A stretch of 64,000 nt of DNA from Candidatus Saccharimonadota bacterium (GTDB taxonomy: Bacteria; Patescibacteriota; Saccharimonadia; Saccharimonadales; Saccharimonadaceae), in NCBI GenBank assembly GCA_905373795.1, contig CAJPUO010000001.1, positions 1 through 64,000 of the forward strand, written 5' to 3'. Positions within the stretch are counted from its first letter, which is position 1; every line of letters begins with the position of its first letter. Under the pieces are notes generated by a model. It did not search any database. It saw only the letters and a program-made list of their open reading frames with translations, and was not told the DNA's origin. Position numbers and translations under genes: made by a program. Positions 1 to 11,207 of the stretch are shown one piece after another.

Positions 1-172
1 CGGATCAAGACCTTCTGGATTGCTTTTATCTGAGGATTTGGTTTTCTTCTTGTCTTGTCCTTCTTCAGCCTCATCAAATTCATCGCCAAGATATTTCTGA
101 CGCAGCATTTCTTCATACGGATCAAGACCTTCTGGATTGCTTTTATCTGAGGATTTGGTTTTCTTCTTGTCT
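1..172. repeat. Tandem repeat, 117-bp period, inside the left-edge gene
   Basis: Bases 1-55 recur identically at 118-172. The 117-bp period equals 39 codons, so the repeat keeps frame. The first copy is cut by the window edge, so more units may lie to the left. Confidence 0.9.
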
Positions 173-1206
173 ACAGAGAATTTTCCGTCAATTGTTTTAA
201 TACTATCAGCCTCTTGTCGATAAACAAGCGCTGTAAGGGCAGTTGTCAACTCCCTGCGAGCCTCTTCCATAGCCACCCTGCGTTTCGCACCACCAAACCA
301 ATTCTTGAAAAAGCCCTCCTCATAATTAATCTTCGCTTCTACAAATTTCCGCCGCGCCTCATCTGCCTGCTCTTCAAGAGTCTTAGTACTAACATGCTCT
401 TTATCGCCAGACTGTTGTTTTTTGTCATCTTTTGCAGTTTTAGTTTTGTCAACAGATTTAGCGTTGTTAAGAAGAGCTTCTAGAGTACGAGCTGCCCCAT
501 ATCTCTTAACTTCTGATACGCTCTTGTCATTTACTACTTTCTTCAAAGCATCGATTCTAGCCTGTGTATCTTTATCAATTGTCTTGTCATTGTCTTCCTG
601 AGACTGAATAAACTCCACATACTCTTCAACACGCATCCCGTCTTTGGCGGCAGCACTGGCAAGTTCTGAATATCTACGACCAGCCGCTACACTAAACCTA
701 CGAAAATCAAGATCACTAATATCCTTTTCAAGTATACCCTGTTTAACAAGCTTGGATTTAATTTCGCTAATATTTTCTTTAAGGTTATTGCCTCCGGCAG
801 CCGTAGCTGCATCAGCATAAGCTAGAGCATCTCTCTCAGATACAGTATATTTTAGACCAGTCATATCATCTGTATCGTCAATATTACTCCTTCCACCGTT
901 AAAGACATCACTTGCTGCACGTCTTCCTAAATTAAAACGAGCCCACACTCTTCGCAATCTTTCTTTCAGACCCGGTCTGTGATCTTCTTCTGTACGCTGA
1001 CGCTCCGCAGTCTGATTTAAGAAATCGTTAAACGACGGATTGTCTCCGCTCGTTTCGGACGCTGCATCCTGAGAACGTAAGGGTTTCCAGTCGACGTTTA
1101 GAGGAGTACCCCATGCCGGAGTCGCCACACCCCCTACACGACCCTCCCCTAGTCTAGATTGCCCTCTTCTCGCGCCGCTGCCGGGTGTTGTTTCTTTTGA
1201 TGCCAT
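1..1206 (-). CDS. Hypothetical repeat-containing charged protein (3' end outside window)
   Basis: The reading frame is open from an ATG at 1206 to the left edge, at least 402 codons, so the C-terminus is missing. I do not recognise the family. The N-terminal ~80 residues are Gly/Arg/Ser rich and look disordered. A charged, mostly helical middle follows (about 100-260), then a Lys/Asp-rich linker, a second helical segment (about 290-345) and the start of a 39-residue tandem repeat (unit begins DKKKTKSSDKSNPEGLDP). No signal peptide or membrane segment is visible. AAAGGA lies ~8 nt before the ATG, and a good promoter sits at 1254-1282. It follows infB on the same strand but has its own promoter. 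Function unknown; the composition suggests a scaffold or surface-associated protein, which is only a guess. Confidence 0.75.
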   Translation of the reverse strand, partial: MASKETTPGSGARRGQSRLGEGRVGGVATPAWGTPLNVDWKPLRSQDAASETSGDNPSFNDFLNQTAERQRTEEDHRPGLKERLRRVWARFNLGRRAASDVFNGGRSNIDDTDDMTGLKYTVSERDALAYADAATAAGGNNLKENISEIKSKLVKQGILEKDISDLDFRRFSVAAGRRYSELASAAAKDGMRVEEYVEFIQSQEDNDKTIDKDTQARIDALKKVVNDKSVSEVKRYGAARTLEALLNNAKSVDKTKTAKDDKKQQSGDKEHVSTKTLEEQADEARRKFVEAKINYEEGFFKNWFGGAKRRVAMEEARRELTTALTALVYRQEADSIKTIDGKFSVDKKKTKSSDKSNPEGLDPYEEMLRQKYLGDEFDEAEEGQDKKKTKSSDKSNPEGLDP

Positions 1207-1253
1207 GTGGTGGTTCCTTTCTTAGAAATACTTTTCTTAAAGATTATGTTAGT

Positions 1254-1282
1254 ATGCTATCATACAGTGTACAAAATGTCAA
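1254..1282 (-). promoter_or_regulatory. Promoter of the left-edge gene (TTGACA-17-TAGCAT)
   Basis: The minus strand reads TTGACA (1282-1277), a 17-bp spacer and TAGCAT (1259-1254) with an upstream TG (extended -10). The -10 sits in TATGATAGCATA, an interrupted inverted repeat found again at the promoter of the KGG-protein gene. Confidence 0.7.
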
Positions 1283-1348
1283 GCTTTTTGCTTAGCTTAA
1301 CCACTTTCGTAAAATCCGAACCACAAATACTTTATTTACCCCAGCAGA

Positions 1349-3115
1349 CTACAGGGTTTTCTTCACCAATTCCCGCGTAAAGAATTCCAGTTTATCGCCA
1401 ATTTCCAGTGTAATCTTTTTCTTCGTTTTCAAGCTCAAACCGCACATTTCGCCCTCAAACACTTCCTTGGCTTCCTGCTGTTGGCGCTGAACAGATGAGA
1501 CTTCCACCTCGGCAATTTGCTCCTTGCCGCGCTTTACTCGCGCCAGCAGCCCTTTCGCCACCTTGCCGCGTTTTACTTCGCCGCCAGCGATTATTTCCTC
1601 GCGCATCGTCCTAAACACGCCTTTTACTTCCAATTCGCCAATTTCTGTCTCGACAACTTCTGGCGCCAGCAGCGCTTCCATTAAATCTTTCGCATCGTCC
1701 AATAGCTCATAAATCACTTTAAAAATCCGCACTTCCACGTGTTCGCGCGCCGCCAATCGCTTAACCGCTGGCGGAAGATCGACATTAAACCCGTAAATTA
1801 CGGTGTTCTCGCCTACAGCCAAGTGAATATCGTTCTCAGAAATATTACCCACGCCCGTACCAACGACATGCAGATCAACTTCGCCGCCCGTATCAATCAG
1901 CTTCAAGCTATCCACCACCGACGTCACCGAACCCTGAACATCAGCCTTAATAATCACATTAAACTCCTCAGCATCAAGTTTCTGATTCATCATTTTTAGG
2001 ATGTCCGCGCCGGTAATATTAGTAGTAGCAGCCATCTTTTCCTGCTCAATTTTCGCTTTTTGCGCCAAATTGCGTGCCTCTTTCTCGCTCTTAGCAATTT
2101 CAAATCCATCGCCAAACTGCGGCAATTCCTTAAATCCAGTCACGTTGACTGGCGTACTCGGACCAGCATCTTTAACTGTCTTACCGCGGAAGTCCTGAAG
2201 CGTCCTAACTCGTCCGTAAGCTGTCCCAGCAACCAAATAATGCCCCGGCCGCAAATGTCCGTTTTCCACCAGCAGCCCGACCACCGCGCCGCGCCCGGTT
2301 TCCATGTGCGCCTCAATCACCAAGCCTTCGGCCGGCACATCCTCATCCGCCCGCAAATATTCCATGTCTGCCACCAGTAGCACCATATCCAGCAGCTTAT
2401 CCAAATTCTGGCCAGTTTTAGCGCTGACTTCCACCATCACCGTATCGCCGCCCCACTCCTCAGGATTGAGGCCGTGTTCAGACGCCAGCTGCGTTTTTAC
2501 CAGCTGTGGATTAGCGGTATCTTTATCAATTTTATTGATCGCCACCACAATTTTCGCATTAGCCGAGCGCGCAAACCGAATCGCCTCGACCGTCTGCGGC
2601 TTGACGCCGTCATCCGCCGCCACCACGATAATCACCACATCAGTCAGTACCGCGCCGTGTTGCCGCAACGCCGCAAACGCCTCATGTCCTGGTGTATCCA
2701 ATAGCGTAATCATCCGCCCGTTGCGCTGCGCTTGATAGGCGCTAATGTGCTGTGTTATTCCGCCAGCCTCGCCCTCAACTGTCTTTTTATCTAAAATTGC
2801 GTCTAGTAAACTCGTCTTACCGTGATCAACATGCCCCATCACCGCCACAATTGGCGGACGCGGCACCGCCTTATCTGATAGTTTTCGTGCATGATGATAG
2901 ATCTCCGCAGCAGCCGCCTTACGCTTCAGCTGCACGTCCAATCCTAATTCCTCGACCACAATCTGCGCCGTCTCAAAGTCCAGCCGCTGATTAATCGTCG
3001 CCGCAATTCCGTTCTTAAACAACTCGCCAATCAGCGTAGTTACCGACAATCCCAGAGTTTCAGCCAATTCGCCAACCGTTACCGAATCCGCAATATTGAC
3101 GATTTTTTCTGCCAT
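1349..3115 (-). CDS. infB: Translation initiation factor IF-2
   Basis: This GTPase delivers fMet-tRNA to the 30S subunit and promotes subunit joining. The 588-aa protein is a short form: a small N-terminal helical module (residues 1-60), then the G domain with GHVDHGKT (94-101), the GGITQ switch I, DTPGH (140-144), NKID (194-197) and SAK near 233, then domains II-IV. The long N-terminal extension of E. coli IF-2 (890 aa) is absent. AGAGGAG lies 9 nt before the ATG. It lies 49 bp downstream of the S1-protein gene on the same strand, probably in one operon; a hairpin in the gap may tune read-through. Confidence 0.97.
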   Translation of the reverse strand: MAEKIVNIADSVTVGELAETLGLSVTTLIGELFKNGIAATINQRLDFETAQIVVEELGLDVQLKRKAAAAEIYHHARKLSDKAVPRPPIVAVMGHVDHGKTSLLDAILDKKTVEGEAGGITQHISAYQAQRNGRMITLLDTPGHEAFAALRQHGAVLTDVVIIVVAADDGVKPQTVEAIRFARSANAKIVVAINKIDKDTANPQLVKTQLASEHGLNPEEWGGDTVMVEVSAKTGQNLDKLLDMVLLVADMEYLRADEDVPAEGLVIEAHMETGRGAVVGLLVENGHLRPGHYLVAGTAYGRVRTLQDFRGKTVKDAGPSTPVNVTGFKELPQFGDGFEIAKSEKEARNLAQKAKIEQEKMAATTNITGADILKMMNQKLDAEEFNVIIKADVQGSVTSVVDSLKLIDTGGEVDLHVVGTGVGNISENDIHLAVGENTVIYGFNVDLPPAVKRLAAREHVEVRIFKVIYELLDDAKDLMEALLAPEVVETEIGELEVKGVFRTMREEIIAGGEVKRGKVAKGLLARVKRGKEQIAEVEVSSVQRQQQEAKEVFEGEMCGLSLKTKKKITLEIGDKLEFFTRELVKKTL

Positions 3116-3130
3116 AGTAAGCTCCTCTCA

Positions 3131-3157
3131 CCTCTGGGCGTAGCTACGCTTCAGGGG
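3131..3157 (-). promoter_or_regulatory. Hairpin in the S1-infB gap
   Basis: The stem CCTCTG/CAGGGG encloses the perfect palindrome GCGTAGCTACGC. There is no long U-run, so it is more likely an RNA processing or stability element than a terminator. It sits just upstream of the infB ribosome binding site. Confidence 0.4.
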
Positions 3158-3164
3158 ATTTGTA

Positions 3165-4238
3165 TTATTTTTTCTTTGACTTGCCAAGCGACAGAGAAAT
3201 CTTGCGGTTTTCTTTATCAATATCCAAAACCGTAAATTCTTTACGCTCGTTCAAGGTGAACACCTTTTCAGGATCCGTCCCGTCGCCGCCAAGCTCTGAC
3301 ACGTGAACCAGCGCCTCAACTGCCGGGCTAAGCTGCACAAACGCACCAAACGGCGTAATGCGAGTCACTGTTCCCTCAACTTTATCGCCAGGCTTGAATT
3401 GCTCGACTTCATCCAACCAAGGATCTTTAGTCAATTGCTTCATGCTCAAGCTCAGCCGCTCCTTATCAATCGCGATAATCTTCGCCTTGACCGTCTGACC
3501 AACCTTCACGTAGTCGGCTGGATTATTGACACGCTCCCAGCTGATTTCTGAGATGTGAATTAGACCTTCAATACCTTCAACATTAACGAACACGCCAAAG
3601 TCGACAACGCCAGTCACTACGCCCTCAACTGTATCGCCGATCGCCATCTTCTGGAATCGCTCCGCCAAACCTTCTTTTACCGCCTCTTTTTCAGAAAAGA
3701 TAAGTTTATTCGTCTTACGGTCAGCGTCCAAGATTCGCACCTTAATGTCTTTATTTACCAAAGTATTAAGACGCTGCAGAATCTCGTCCTTATCGCTTGA
3801 ACCGACGCGCGGATAATGTTCTGCTGATAGCTGCGATACCGGCAAGAAGCCGCGAATACCCTCGTATTCCACCAGCATACCGCCGCGATTAGCATCGTAC
3901 GGCACTACCGTAATAATCTCGCCCGTTTCAAGCTTGGCAAAGACCTCGTCCCAGCCGCGATCCTTGGCAGCTTTACGCAGCGACAGCAGTGAATAGCCGT
4001 TATCCAGCTCTGGATCAACCACGCTAGCGACAACTTCGTCGCCTACAGTATAATTTTTTGAAAAACCAACTTCGCGGCGCGGCACCAAACCAACGCCCAA
4101 AGGTCCTAAATCGATCAAAACCTCGTGTTTTCTAACCGACAACACAGTTCCGTTAACCATGTCGCCAGCAGCAATTTGCTTTATATTATCGCCTGCTTGC
4201 GCCAGCAGGTCGTCCATTGTAATTTTGGCGCTTGCCAT
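3165..4238 (-). CDS. rpsA: 30S ribosomal protein S1-like RNA-binding protein (four S1 domains)
   Basis: The 357-aa protein has four tandem S1/OB-fold repeats at about residues 22-90, 105-175, 193-262 and 279-350. Repeats 3 and 4 carry clear S1 signatures (VVDFGVFVNVEGIEGLIHISEI and ITPFGAFVQLSPAVEALVHVSEL, shown here as separate motifs). S1 helps mRNA binding to the 30S subunit; four-domain forms occur in many non-proteobacteria. Start at 4238 follows TTTAGGAAG, a good Shine-Dalgarno. It is the first gene of the S1-infB unit. A protein used for structured or SD-poor mRNAs is relevant here because many genes in the window appear leaderless. Confidence 0.9.
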   Translation of the reverse strand: MASAKITMDDLLAQAGDNIKQIAAGDMVNGTVLSVRKHEVLIDLGPLGVGLVPRREVGFSKNYTVGDEVVASVVDPELDNGYSLLSLRKAAKDRGWDEVFAKLETGEIITVVPYDANRGGMLVEYEGIRGFLPVSQLSAEHYPRVGSSDKDEILQRLNTLVNKDIKVRILDADRKTNKLIFSEKEAVKEGLAERFQKMAIGDTVEGVVTGVVDFGVFVNVEGIEGLIHISEISWERVNNPADYVKVGQTVKAKIIAIDKERLSLSMKQLTKDPWLDEVEQFKPGDKVEGTVTRITPFGAFVQLSPAVEALVHVSELGGDGTDPEKVFTLNERKEFTVLDIDKENRKISLSLGKSKKK

Positions 4239-4352
4239 AAGTCTTCCTAAAGACCCCTTCCTTAAAATTGATATTACTTCCTAGAGACAGCATGAAAAAC
4301 GTCCCTATAGATCAATAGTAATTGTACCACAACAGATGTATTTAAGTCAAAA

Positions 4353-4868
4353 TCAGACAACCCGGCGCGACTGAATGTACGCCAAAACGATAAAGGTTAA
4401 ACCGCCAACCGCCAGAATAGCCGCCGCCGATTCAGCCGGGCCAGTTTTTGGCAAGTCCTTATCGCTAGTTTGTACTGCTGGCGTCTGCGGGGCAGCCTGC
4501 GTATCAGCTTTCTTATCTTCAGATTTACCCTCTGTTTTAGTATCCGAACCGCTTATTATAGGAGAACTGTCGCTGCCAGATTTGGAGTCGGTATGCTGAT
4601 CTTTGCCGGTTTCAGTCTTTTGCTCCGAATTGCCACCTGATTTATTTTCCGTTTTAGCGTCTTTACTGTCTTTGGTATCTTTATTACTCTTATTGTCTTT
4701 GTTATCAGATTTATTGTCCGCCGCGACCAATTCGCTTGAAATCGGCGGATTCTGTTGATCGCTTAGCGAATGGCGGGCGCCGTATAACACCGCCAAAGCC
4801 GCCGCTGCCAACACAGCACCAACCACTACAAATGTTCCGACAGCTCCTCGTTGATTATTTCTATTCAT
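4353..4868 (-). CDS. LPKTGP-type surface protein with Lys/Asp-rich linker
   Basis: An N-terminal membrane segment (about residues 11-30, GAVGTFVVVGAVLAAAALAV) is followed by ~100 residues of Lys/Asp/Ser/Asn-rich disordered linker. The C-terminus has LPKTGP, a hydrophobic helix and a short basic tail (SRRVV). This is the layout of a surface protein sorted by a sortase-like enzyme, but no sortase is in the window. A longer frame starts at a TTG at 4889. I choose the ATG at 4868 because GGAG lies 9 nt upstream and because the -10 (TATAAT, 4904-4899) places the transcript start near 4892, leaving almost no leader for the TTG. A second LPKTGP protein is at 20869. Confidence 0.75.
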   Translation of the reverse strand: MNRNNQRGAVGTFVVVGAVLAAAALAVLYGARHSLSDQQNPPISSELVAADNKSDNKDNKSNKDTKDSKDAKTENKSGGNSEQKTETGKDQHTDSKSGSDSSPIISGSDTKTEGKSEDKKADTQAAPQTPAVQTSDKDLPKTGPAESAAAILAVGGLTFIVLAYIQSRRVV

Positions 4869-4892
4869 TGCCTGCTTCTCCAAACTCAAATT

Positions 4893-4949
4893 TTCTTTAT
4901 TATATCATGATAGCCCGCAATCAGTAAAGAGCTATGGTATAATCCAATT
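4893..4949. promoter_or_regulatory. Divergent promoters between the LPKTGP gene and the ROK kinase
   Basis: The minus strand has TGATATAAT (-10 at 4904-4899). The plus strand has TGGTATAAT (-10 at 4938-4943), both extended -10 elements. The plus-strand start of transcription is predicted at about the ATG at 4950, so the kinase mRNA should be leaderless. Confidence 0.7.
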
Positions 4950-5759
4950 ATGATAGTTGCCGTAGATACTGGAGGAACGAAGACGCTCGTCGCCCGCTTT
5001 AATGATAATGGACAGCCCGAACAAATCATAAAATTCCCAACGCCGAAAGATATTGAACAATATATCCAGCGCGTTACCGATCAAATACACTTAATTTCAG
5101 GCGATTCCGCTACTACGTTATCTGTCGCTCTGCCGGGCGTTGTCCATGACGGAGTTGCTGTTTGGTGCCAAAATCTCAATTGGCAAAACGTACCCATCCG
5201 GCAGCTTTTTGCAAAGAACTTTCCCAATGCCAATATTATAGTTGCCAACGACGCTAACATGGCTGGACTCGCCAGTATGCACCGCTTAGACAAGTTACCT
5301 CGCTGCGGATTGTACATCACGATCGGCACCGGTATCGGCACTTCCCTGATCTTAAACGGCGTGCTAGATAAATCCTTAAACGACTGCGAGGGCGGACACA
5401 TGATGCTGTCGTATGGCGGACGCACCCTATCCTGGGAGCAAATTGCAGCCGGACGAGTATTTTATGAACTATTCGGCGAATTATCGAAAGAAACCTCCCT
5501 GAAAGTTTGGTCAGAAATCGCTAAGAGAATTAGCGTCGGACTGCAACCGCTCATCGCTTTTACTCAGCCAGATGTCATCGTAATCGGCGGCAGCATTGGT
5601 TCGTTTGTCCCTCATTTTACCGATATATTAAGCGGTTTGCTAGCAGAAAACCTGCCAGCCGCTATAGCCGTACCGAAAATCGCTAGCGCGCCAAAGCCGA
5701 AAGAAATTGTACTATATGGATGCTACGACAACGCCCTGGCCTACTCTCGCCAAAATTAA
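4950..5759 (+). CDS. ROK-family sugar kinase
   Basis: The 269-aa protein has the ROK/actin-like ATPase layout: DTGGTKT at residues 6-12 (phosphate 1), the VANDAN motif near 100 with the usual catalytic aspartate, GTGIGTSLI (adenosine/phosphate 2) and EGGHM. The zinc-binding CxCGxxGC motif of many ROK proteins is not seen. It probably phosphorylates a hexose or amino sugar in the cytoplasm; substrate unknown. ATG is 7 nt after TATAAT and no Shine-Dalgarno is visible. The 3' end overlaps the next gene by 44 bp, suggesting coupled translation. Confidence 0.88.
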   Translation: MIVAVDTGGTKTLVARFNDNGQPEQIIKFPTPKDIEQYIQRVTDQIHLISGDSATTLSVALPGVVHDGVAVWCQNLNWQNVPIRQLFAKNFPNANIIVANDANMAGLASMHRLDKLPRCGLYITIGTGIGTSLILNGVLDKSLNDCEGGHMMLSYGGRTLSWEQIAAGRVFYELFGELSKETSLKVWSEIAKRISVGLQPLIAFTQPDVIVIGGSIGSFVPHFTDILSGLLAENLPAAIAVPKIASAPKPKEIVLYGCYDNALAYSRQN

Positions 5760-6192
5760 ACGAGATTTTCCGGATATTATCTTTAAAAAAAGCGATGTTT
5801 TTTCATGGTCTCCGAAAACACAAACAGTTTTTTATAAAAACCTGCGGCAAAAAAATGATTTTGCCCAATTGCTGCATGAAATCGCCCACGCCAAACTGCA
5901 GCACGAATCCTACCAGCGGGATATTACGTTAATTGATATGGAGCGATCAGCCTGGGAATACGCCGTAGACGTGCTTGCTCCTGCATACAATCTGCCACTG
6001 CAAATGGACGACGACATCGTTCAAGATTCGCTGGATAGTTACCGCGACTGGCTGCACTCACGCAGTATTTGTCCAAATTGCGAAGCTGTCGGCATGGAGA
6101 TTACTAAACGCCGCTACCACTGTCTTCAGTGCCATAGCGAATGGCGCGTCAACGAAGCTCGCTCCTGCGAACTCCGCCGCTACCGCAGATAA
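5716..6192 (+). CDS. ImmA/IrrE-like zinc metalloprotease with C-terminal zinc ribbon
   Basis: The 158-aa protein contains LLHEIAHAKL (HExxH, about residues 54-63) with a downstream Glu in MERSAWEYA as a likely third zinc ligand, as in ImmA/IrrE peptidases. The C-terminus has CPNC and CLQC pairs about 17 residues apart that could form a zinc ribbon. ImmA/IrrE proteins often cleave repressors, but no XRE-type regulator is adjacent, so the target is unknown. The TTG at 5707 could extend the frame; I prefer the ATG at 5716. It overlaps the ROK kinase gene by 44 bp, and a strong terminator follows its stop. Confidence 0.75.
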   Translation: MDATTTPWPTLAKIKRDFPDIIFKKSDVFSWSPKTQTVFYKNLRQKNDFAQLLHEIAHAKLQHESYQRDITLIDMERSAWEYAVDVLAPAYNLPLQMDDDIVQDSLDSYRDWLHSRSICPNCEAVGMEITKRRYHCLQCHSEWRVNEARSCELRRYRR

Positions 6193-6221
6193 ATAACCCT
6201 CTTTGCAAAGAGGGTTATTTT
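6191..6221. terminator. Bidirectional intrinsic terminator
   Basis: AAATAACCCTCTTTG pairs with its near-perfect complement (10-bp core AACCCTCTTT/AAAGAGGGTT) and is followed by TTTTAT. It serves the metalloprotease gene (plus) and the convergent KGG gene (minus). Confidence 0.85.
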
Positions 6222-6246
6222 ATATTATCACGCTCGGGCGTTAGAA

Positions 6247-6513
6247 CTACGCAGCTAGCGTTACATCATCTTGGGTTGCTACTTGCGCTGCTGACGCGGC
6301 TGTTACCGATGCAGCCGTCGTTGCTGTCGCCTTGCGCCGGCGAGAAATTTTTCCGCCCTTTGCACCAGCAATTCGCGCCAAAGCCGGATTAGCCGCAAAA
6401 CCGCCAGTCTTGCCATTCTTGCCGCCCTTTGCGCCAATTTTCGCGTAAAAGTTTGGATCACGCGCTAAATTTTTTTTCGCAGCCTTCAGACCGCCGGCTT
6501 TTGTTCCTGCCAT
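6247..6513 (-). CDS. KGG-repeat stress-type small basic protein
   Basis: The 88-aa basic protein contains two AKGGK motifs (IGAKGGKNGKTGG and IAGAKGGKISRRRK) and further GG pairs. This resembles the short KGG repeats of stress-induced proteins such as YciG and conidiation protein Con-10. The C-terminal third is Ala/Thr rich. It likely binds nucleic acid or acts as a disordered protectant; I infer this only from composition. GGAGGA lies 6 nt before the ATG, one of the best ribosome binding sites in the window. Its promoter carries the same TATGATAGCATA element as the left-edge gene, so the two may be co-regulated. Confidence 0.75.
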   Translation of the reverse strand: MAGTKAGGLKAAKKNLARDPNFYAKIGAKGGKNGKTGGFAANPALARIAGAKGGKISRRRKATATTAASVTAASAAQVATQDDVTLAA

Positions 6514-6604
6514 GAGTTTTCCTCCGTATTAAAAAAGATTTCCACATAAAATTATGCAGAAACCCTCACCTTTATATATCACACATGGTATGTGTTATAG
6601 TTTT

Positions 6605-6633
6605 ATGCTATCATACTGCTCATACTTTGTCAA
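6605..6633 (-). promoter_or_regulatory. Promoter of the KGG gene (TTGACA-17-TAGCAT)
   Basis: TTGACA (6633-6628), 17 bp, TAGCAT (6610-6605) with upstream TG. The 13-mer GTATGATAGCATA is identical to that at the left-edge gene promoter, while the rest of the spacers differ. Confidence 0.7.
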
Positions 6634-6657
6634 TATTTACACAAGCGCTCTTTCATT

Positions 6658-6798
6658 GTGAATAAAATATTGCATTCTGCCTCTCTGTTAGCTATACTAA
6701 GTATTGTCGGCAACATCATGCTGGCTATCTACTGGAACTTTAGAAATCGTAGTTCCACCACAAATACAATTCTCGTTTTCTGCGAGATTCGAGAATAG
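6658..6798 (+). CDS. Possible 46-aa single-span membrane peptide
   Basis: A GTG-initiated frame encodes 46 residues with one hydrophobic helix (LLAILSIVGNIMLAIYW, about 10-26). A clear hairpin terminator starts 3 bp after its stop, which supports a real transcript ending here. There is no Shine-Dalgarno and no convincing -10 before the GTG. Weak call. Confidence 0.35.
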   Translation: MNKILHSASLLAILSIVGNIMLAIYWNFRNRSSTTNTILVFCEIRE

Positions 6799-6800
6799 AG

Positions 6801-6830
6801 AAAATAACGCTCTTTCGAGGGCGTTATTTT
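6801..6830. terminator. Intrinsic terminator
   Basis: AAAATAACGC pairs with GCGTTATTTT across a short TCTTTCGAGG loop region, giving U-runs on both strands. Confidence 0.75.
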
Positions 6831-6848
6831 ATTTGCTATAATTACAGT

Positions 6849-7412
6849 ATGCTAGTCAAATTTAAGATGAAGAAGAAAGACTGGACTGGAATATTTCTGA
6901 CAGCCCGCGTCCAAAGGTTGTATAAAGAGTACGAGAATAATATCGTCTCTGGCCTTGAAACGGCTTCTGGACTATCATTTCGCAGAGGGTTTACTATTGT
7001 AGTAAGCGATATAACTGGCGATCACAGCACATGGTTTCTCGGCTCAGGCATTGACAAAAAAGAGGCAGCACTAATTGAGCTAGACGCATCAGCAGTAATA
7101 GGAGATGAGCTTATCCTTTGGATTCTTGTTAACCTGACTGGATGTAAATTGCTTGGGCAAAATCATGTATGGCCGCAAACCGTAAAAAACAAAGAAATCT
7201 TAAACGAGCGATGGAGTCGACTGATATATTCATTTTTACTTGAAGCAGTGGAGACAGCCTTTGGTAGCCAGCGTGCCAAAGCTATAATAAAAGATGGAAC
7301 AAAATACGGTTTGAGACCTGGTACAACCAAAGCATGGAAATGGGCAATAAGCATGACGCCGAAGCAGCGCAAAGCAGCTTGGAATAAACTTAAAAAGACT
7401 CACTCCCATTAG
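6849..7412 (+). CDS. Hypothetical protein, 187 aa
   Basis: I do not recognise this protein. It is soluble, with mixed alpha/beta character, Lys-rich ends (KFKMKKKDW and WNKLKKTHSH) and no signal peptide or metal motif. The ATG is 7 nt after TGCTATAAT, with no Shine-Dalgarno, so a leaderless single-gene transcript is likely. The isolated position between a terminator and the 5S terminator gives no functional clue. A frame of this length with a matched promoter makes it a credible gene. Confidence 0.7.
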   Translation: MLVKFKMKKKDWTGIFLTARVQRLYKEYENNIVSGLETASGLSFRRGFTIVVSDITGDHSTWFLGSGIDKKEAALIELDASAVIGDELILWILVNLTGCKLLGQNHVWPQTVKNKEILNERWSRLIYSFLLEAVETAFGSQRAKAIIKDGTKYGLRPGTTKAWKWAISMTPKQRKAAWNKLKKTHSH

Positions 7413-7485
7413 CAGCACCATGAGCGTCATTAAATGAAAATAACAAAAAAATTAATAGCAATTTTAGCTCGTAAAACTAATATGC

Positions 7486-7513
7486 AAAATAAAAACCATC
7501 CTATTCGGATGGT
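7486..7513 (-). terminator. Terminator of the 23S-5S unit
   Basis: On the minus strand ACCATCC-gaata-GGATGGT is followed by TTTTATTTT, just after the 5S 3' end. Confidence 0.85.
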
Positions 7514-7523
7514 CTCTATATAA

Positions 7524-7632
7524 TTCGGCACCGTGCTAGTTTCCCACTAAAAGCAGTATAATCGCCGCTGGGGAGCTTAACTTCTGTGTTCGGGATGAGA
7601 ACAGGTGTTTCCTCCTCGCCATGGGCACCGAA
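7524..7632 (-). rRNA. rrf: 5S ribosomal RNA
   Basis: The conserved CCCGAACACAGAAGTTAAGC core and the terminal helix TTCGGTGCC/GGTGCCGAA are present. About 109 nt. It lies ~130 bp downstream of 23S and is followed by a terminator. Confidence 0.92.
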
Positions 7633-7761
7633 GGAGGGGGTTTAAAGCGCTTGGTTCCACATATACTCGCGTGGTGGGCCAAACCCCTTTCTTCGATGTC
7701 CAGTTTACTGTACGGAATTGAATTGTTAATTGACCGGCGCTCGTTGAAAAGCACCAATTAC

Positions 7762-10940
<3,179 letters not shown>

Positions 10941-10950
<10 letters not shown>

Positions 10951-11199
10951 GTAATTGCTACTTTGCAATTACCTGTTACCGTCAATTAAAAACTCAATTT
11001 CTTTTACTCTCAAATTGTTAATGATCATGCCTCGCATTTTGAGTGCACAATAGATTTGTTAAAAACTTAACACATCTGTCTGCATTCAACTAATCATGCT
11101 TCACTGCCCTCGCACGTTTTTGCAGTGTATTGCCAGAGGTTCTCCTGAACATTCGCGTAACTAGTAATCAACTATACAGCAGCCGCAGCTGTTTTGCAA
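10941..11199 (-). promoter_or_regulatory. 23S leader: promoter, boxA-like element, 5' processing arm
   Basis: The minus strand has TTGCAA (11199-11194), 17 bp and TATAGT (11176-11171) immediately after the pyrD stop. A boxA-like ATTAACAATTTGAG lies near 11010-11025, close to the sequence in the 16S leader. The stem arm at 10941-10957 pairs with 7755-7771. No protein gene is present here. This shows that 23S-5S is transcribed separately from 16S. Confidence 0.75.
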
Positions 11200-11207
11200 G
11201 AGTTTTT

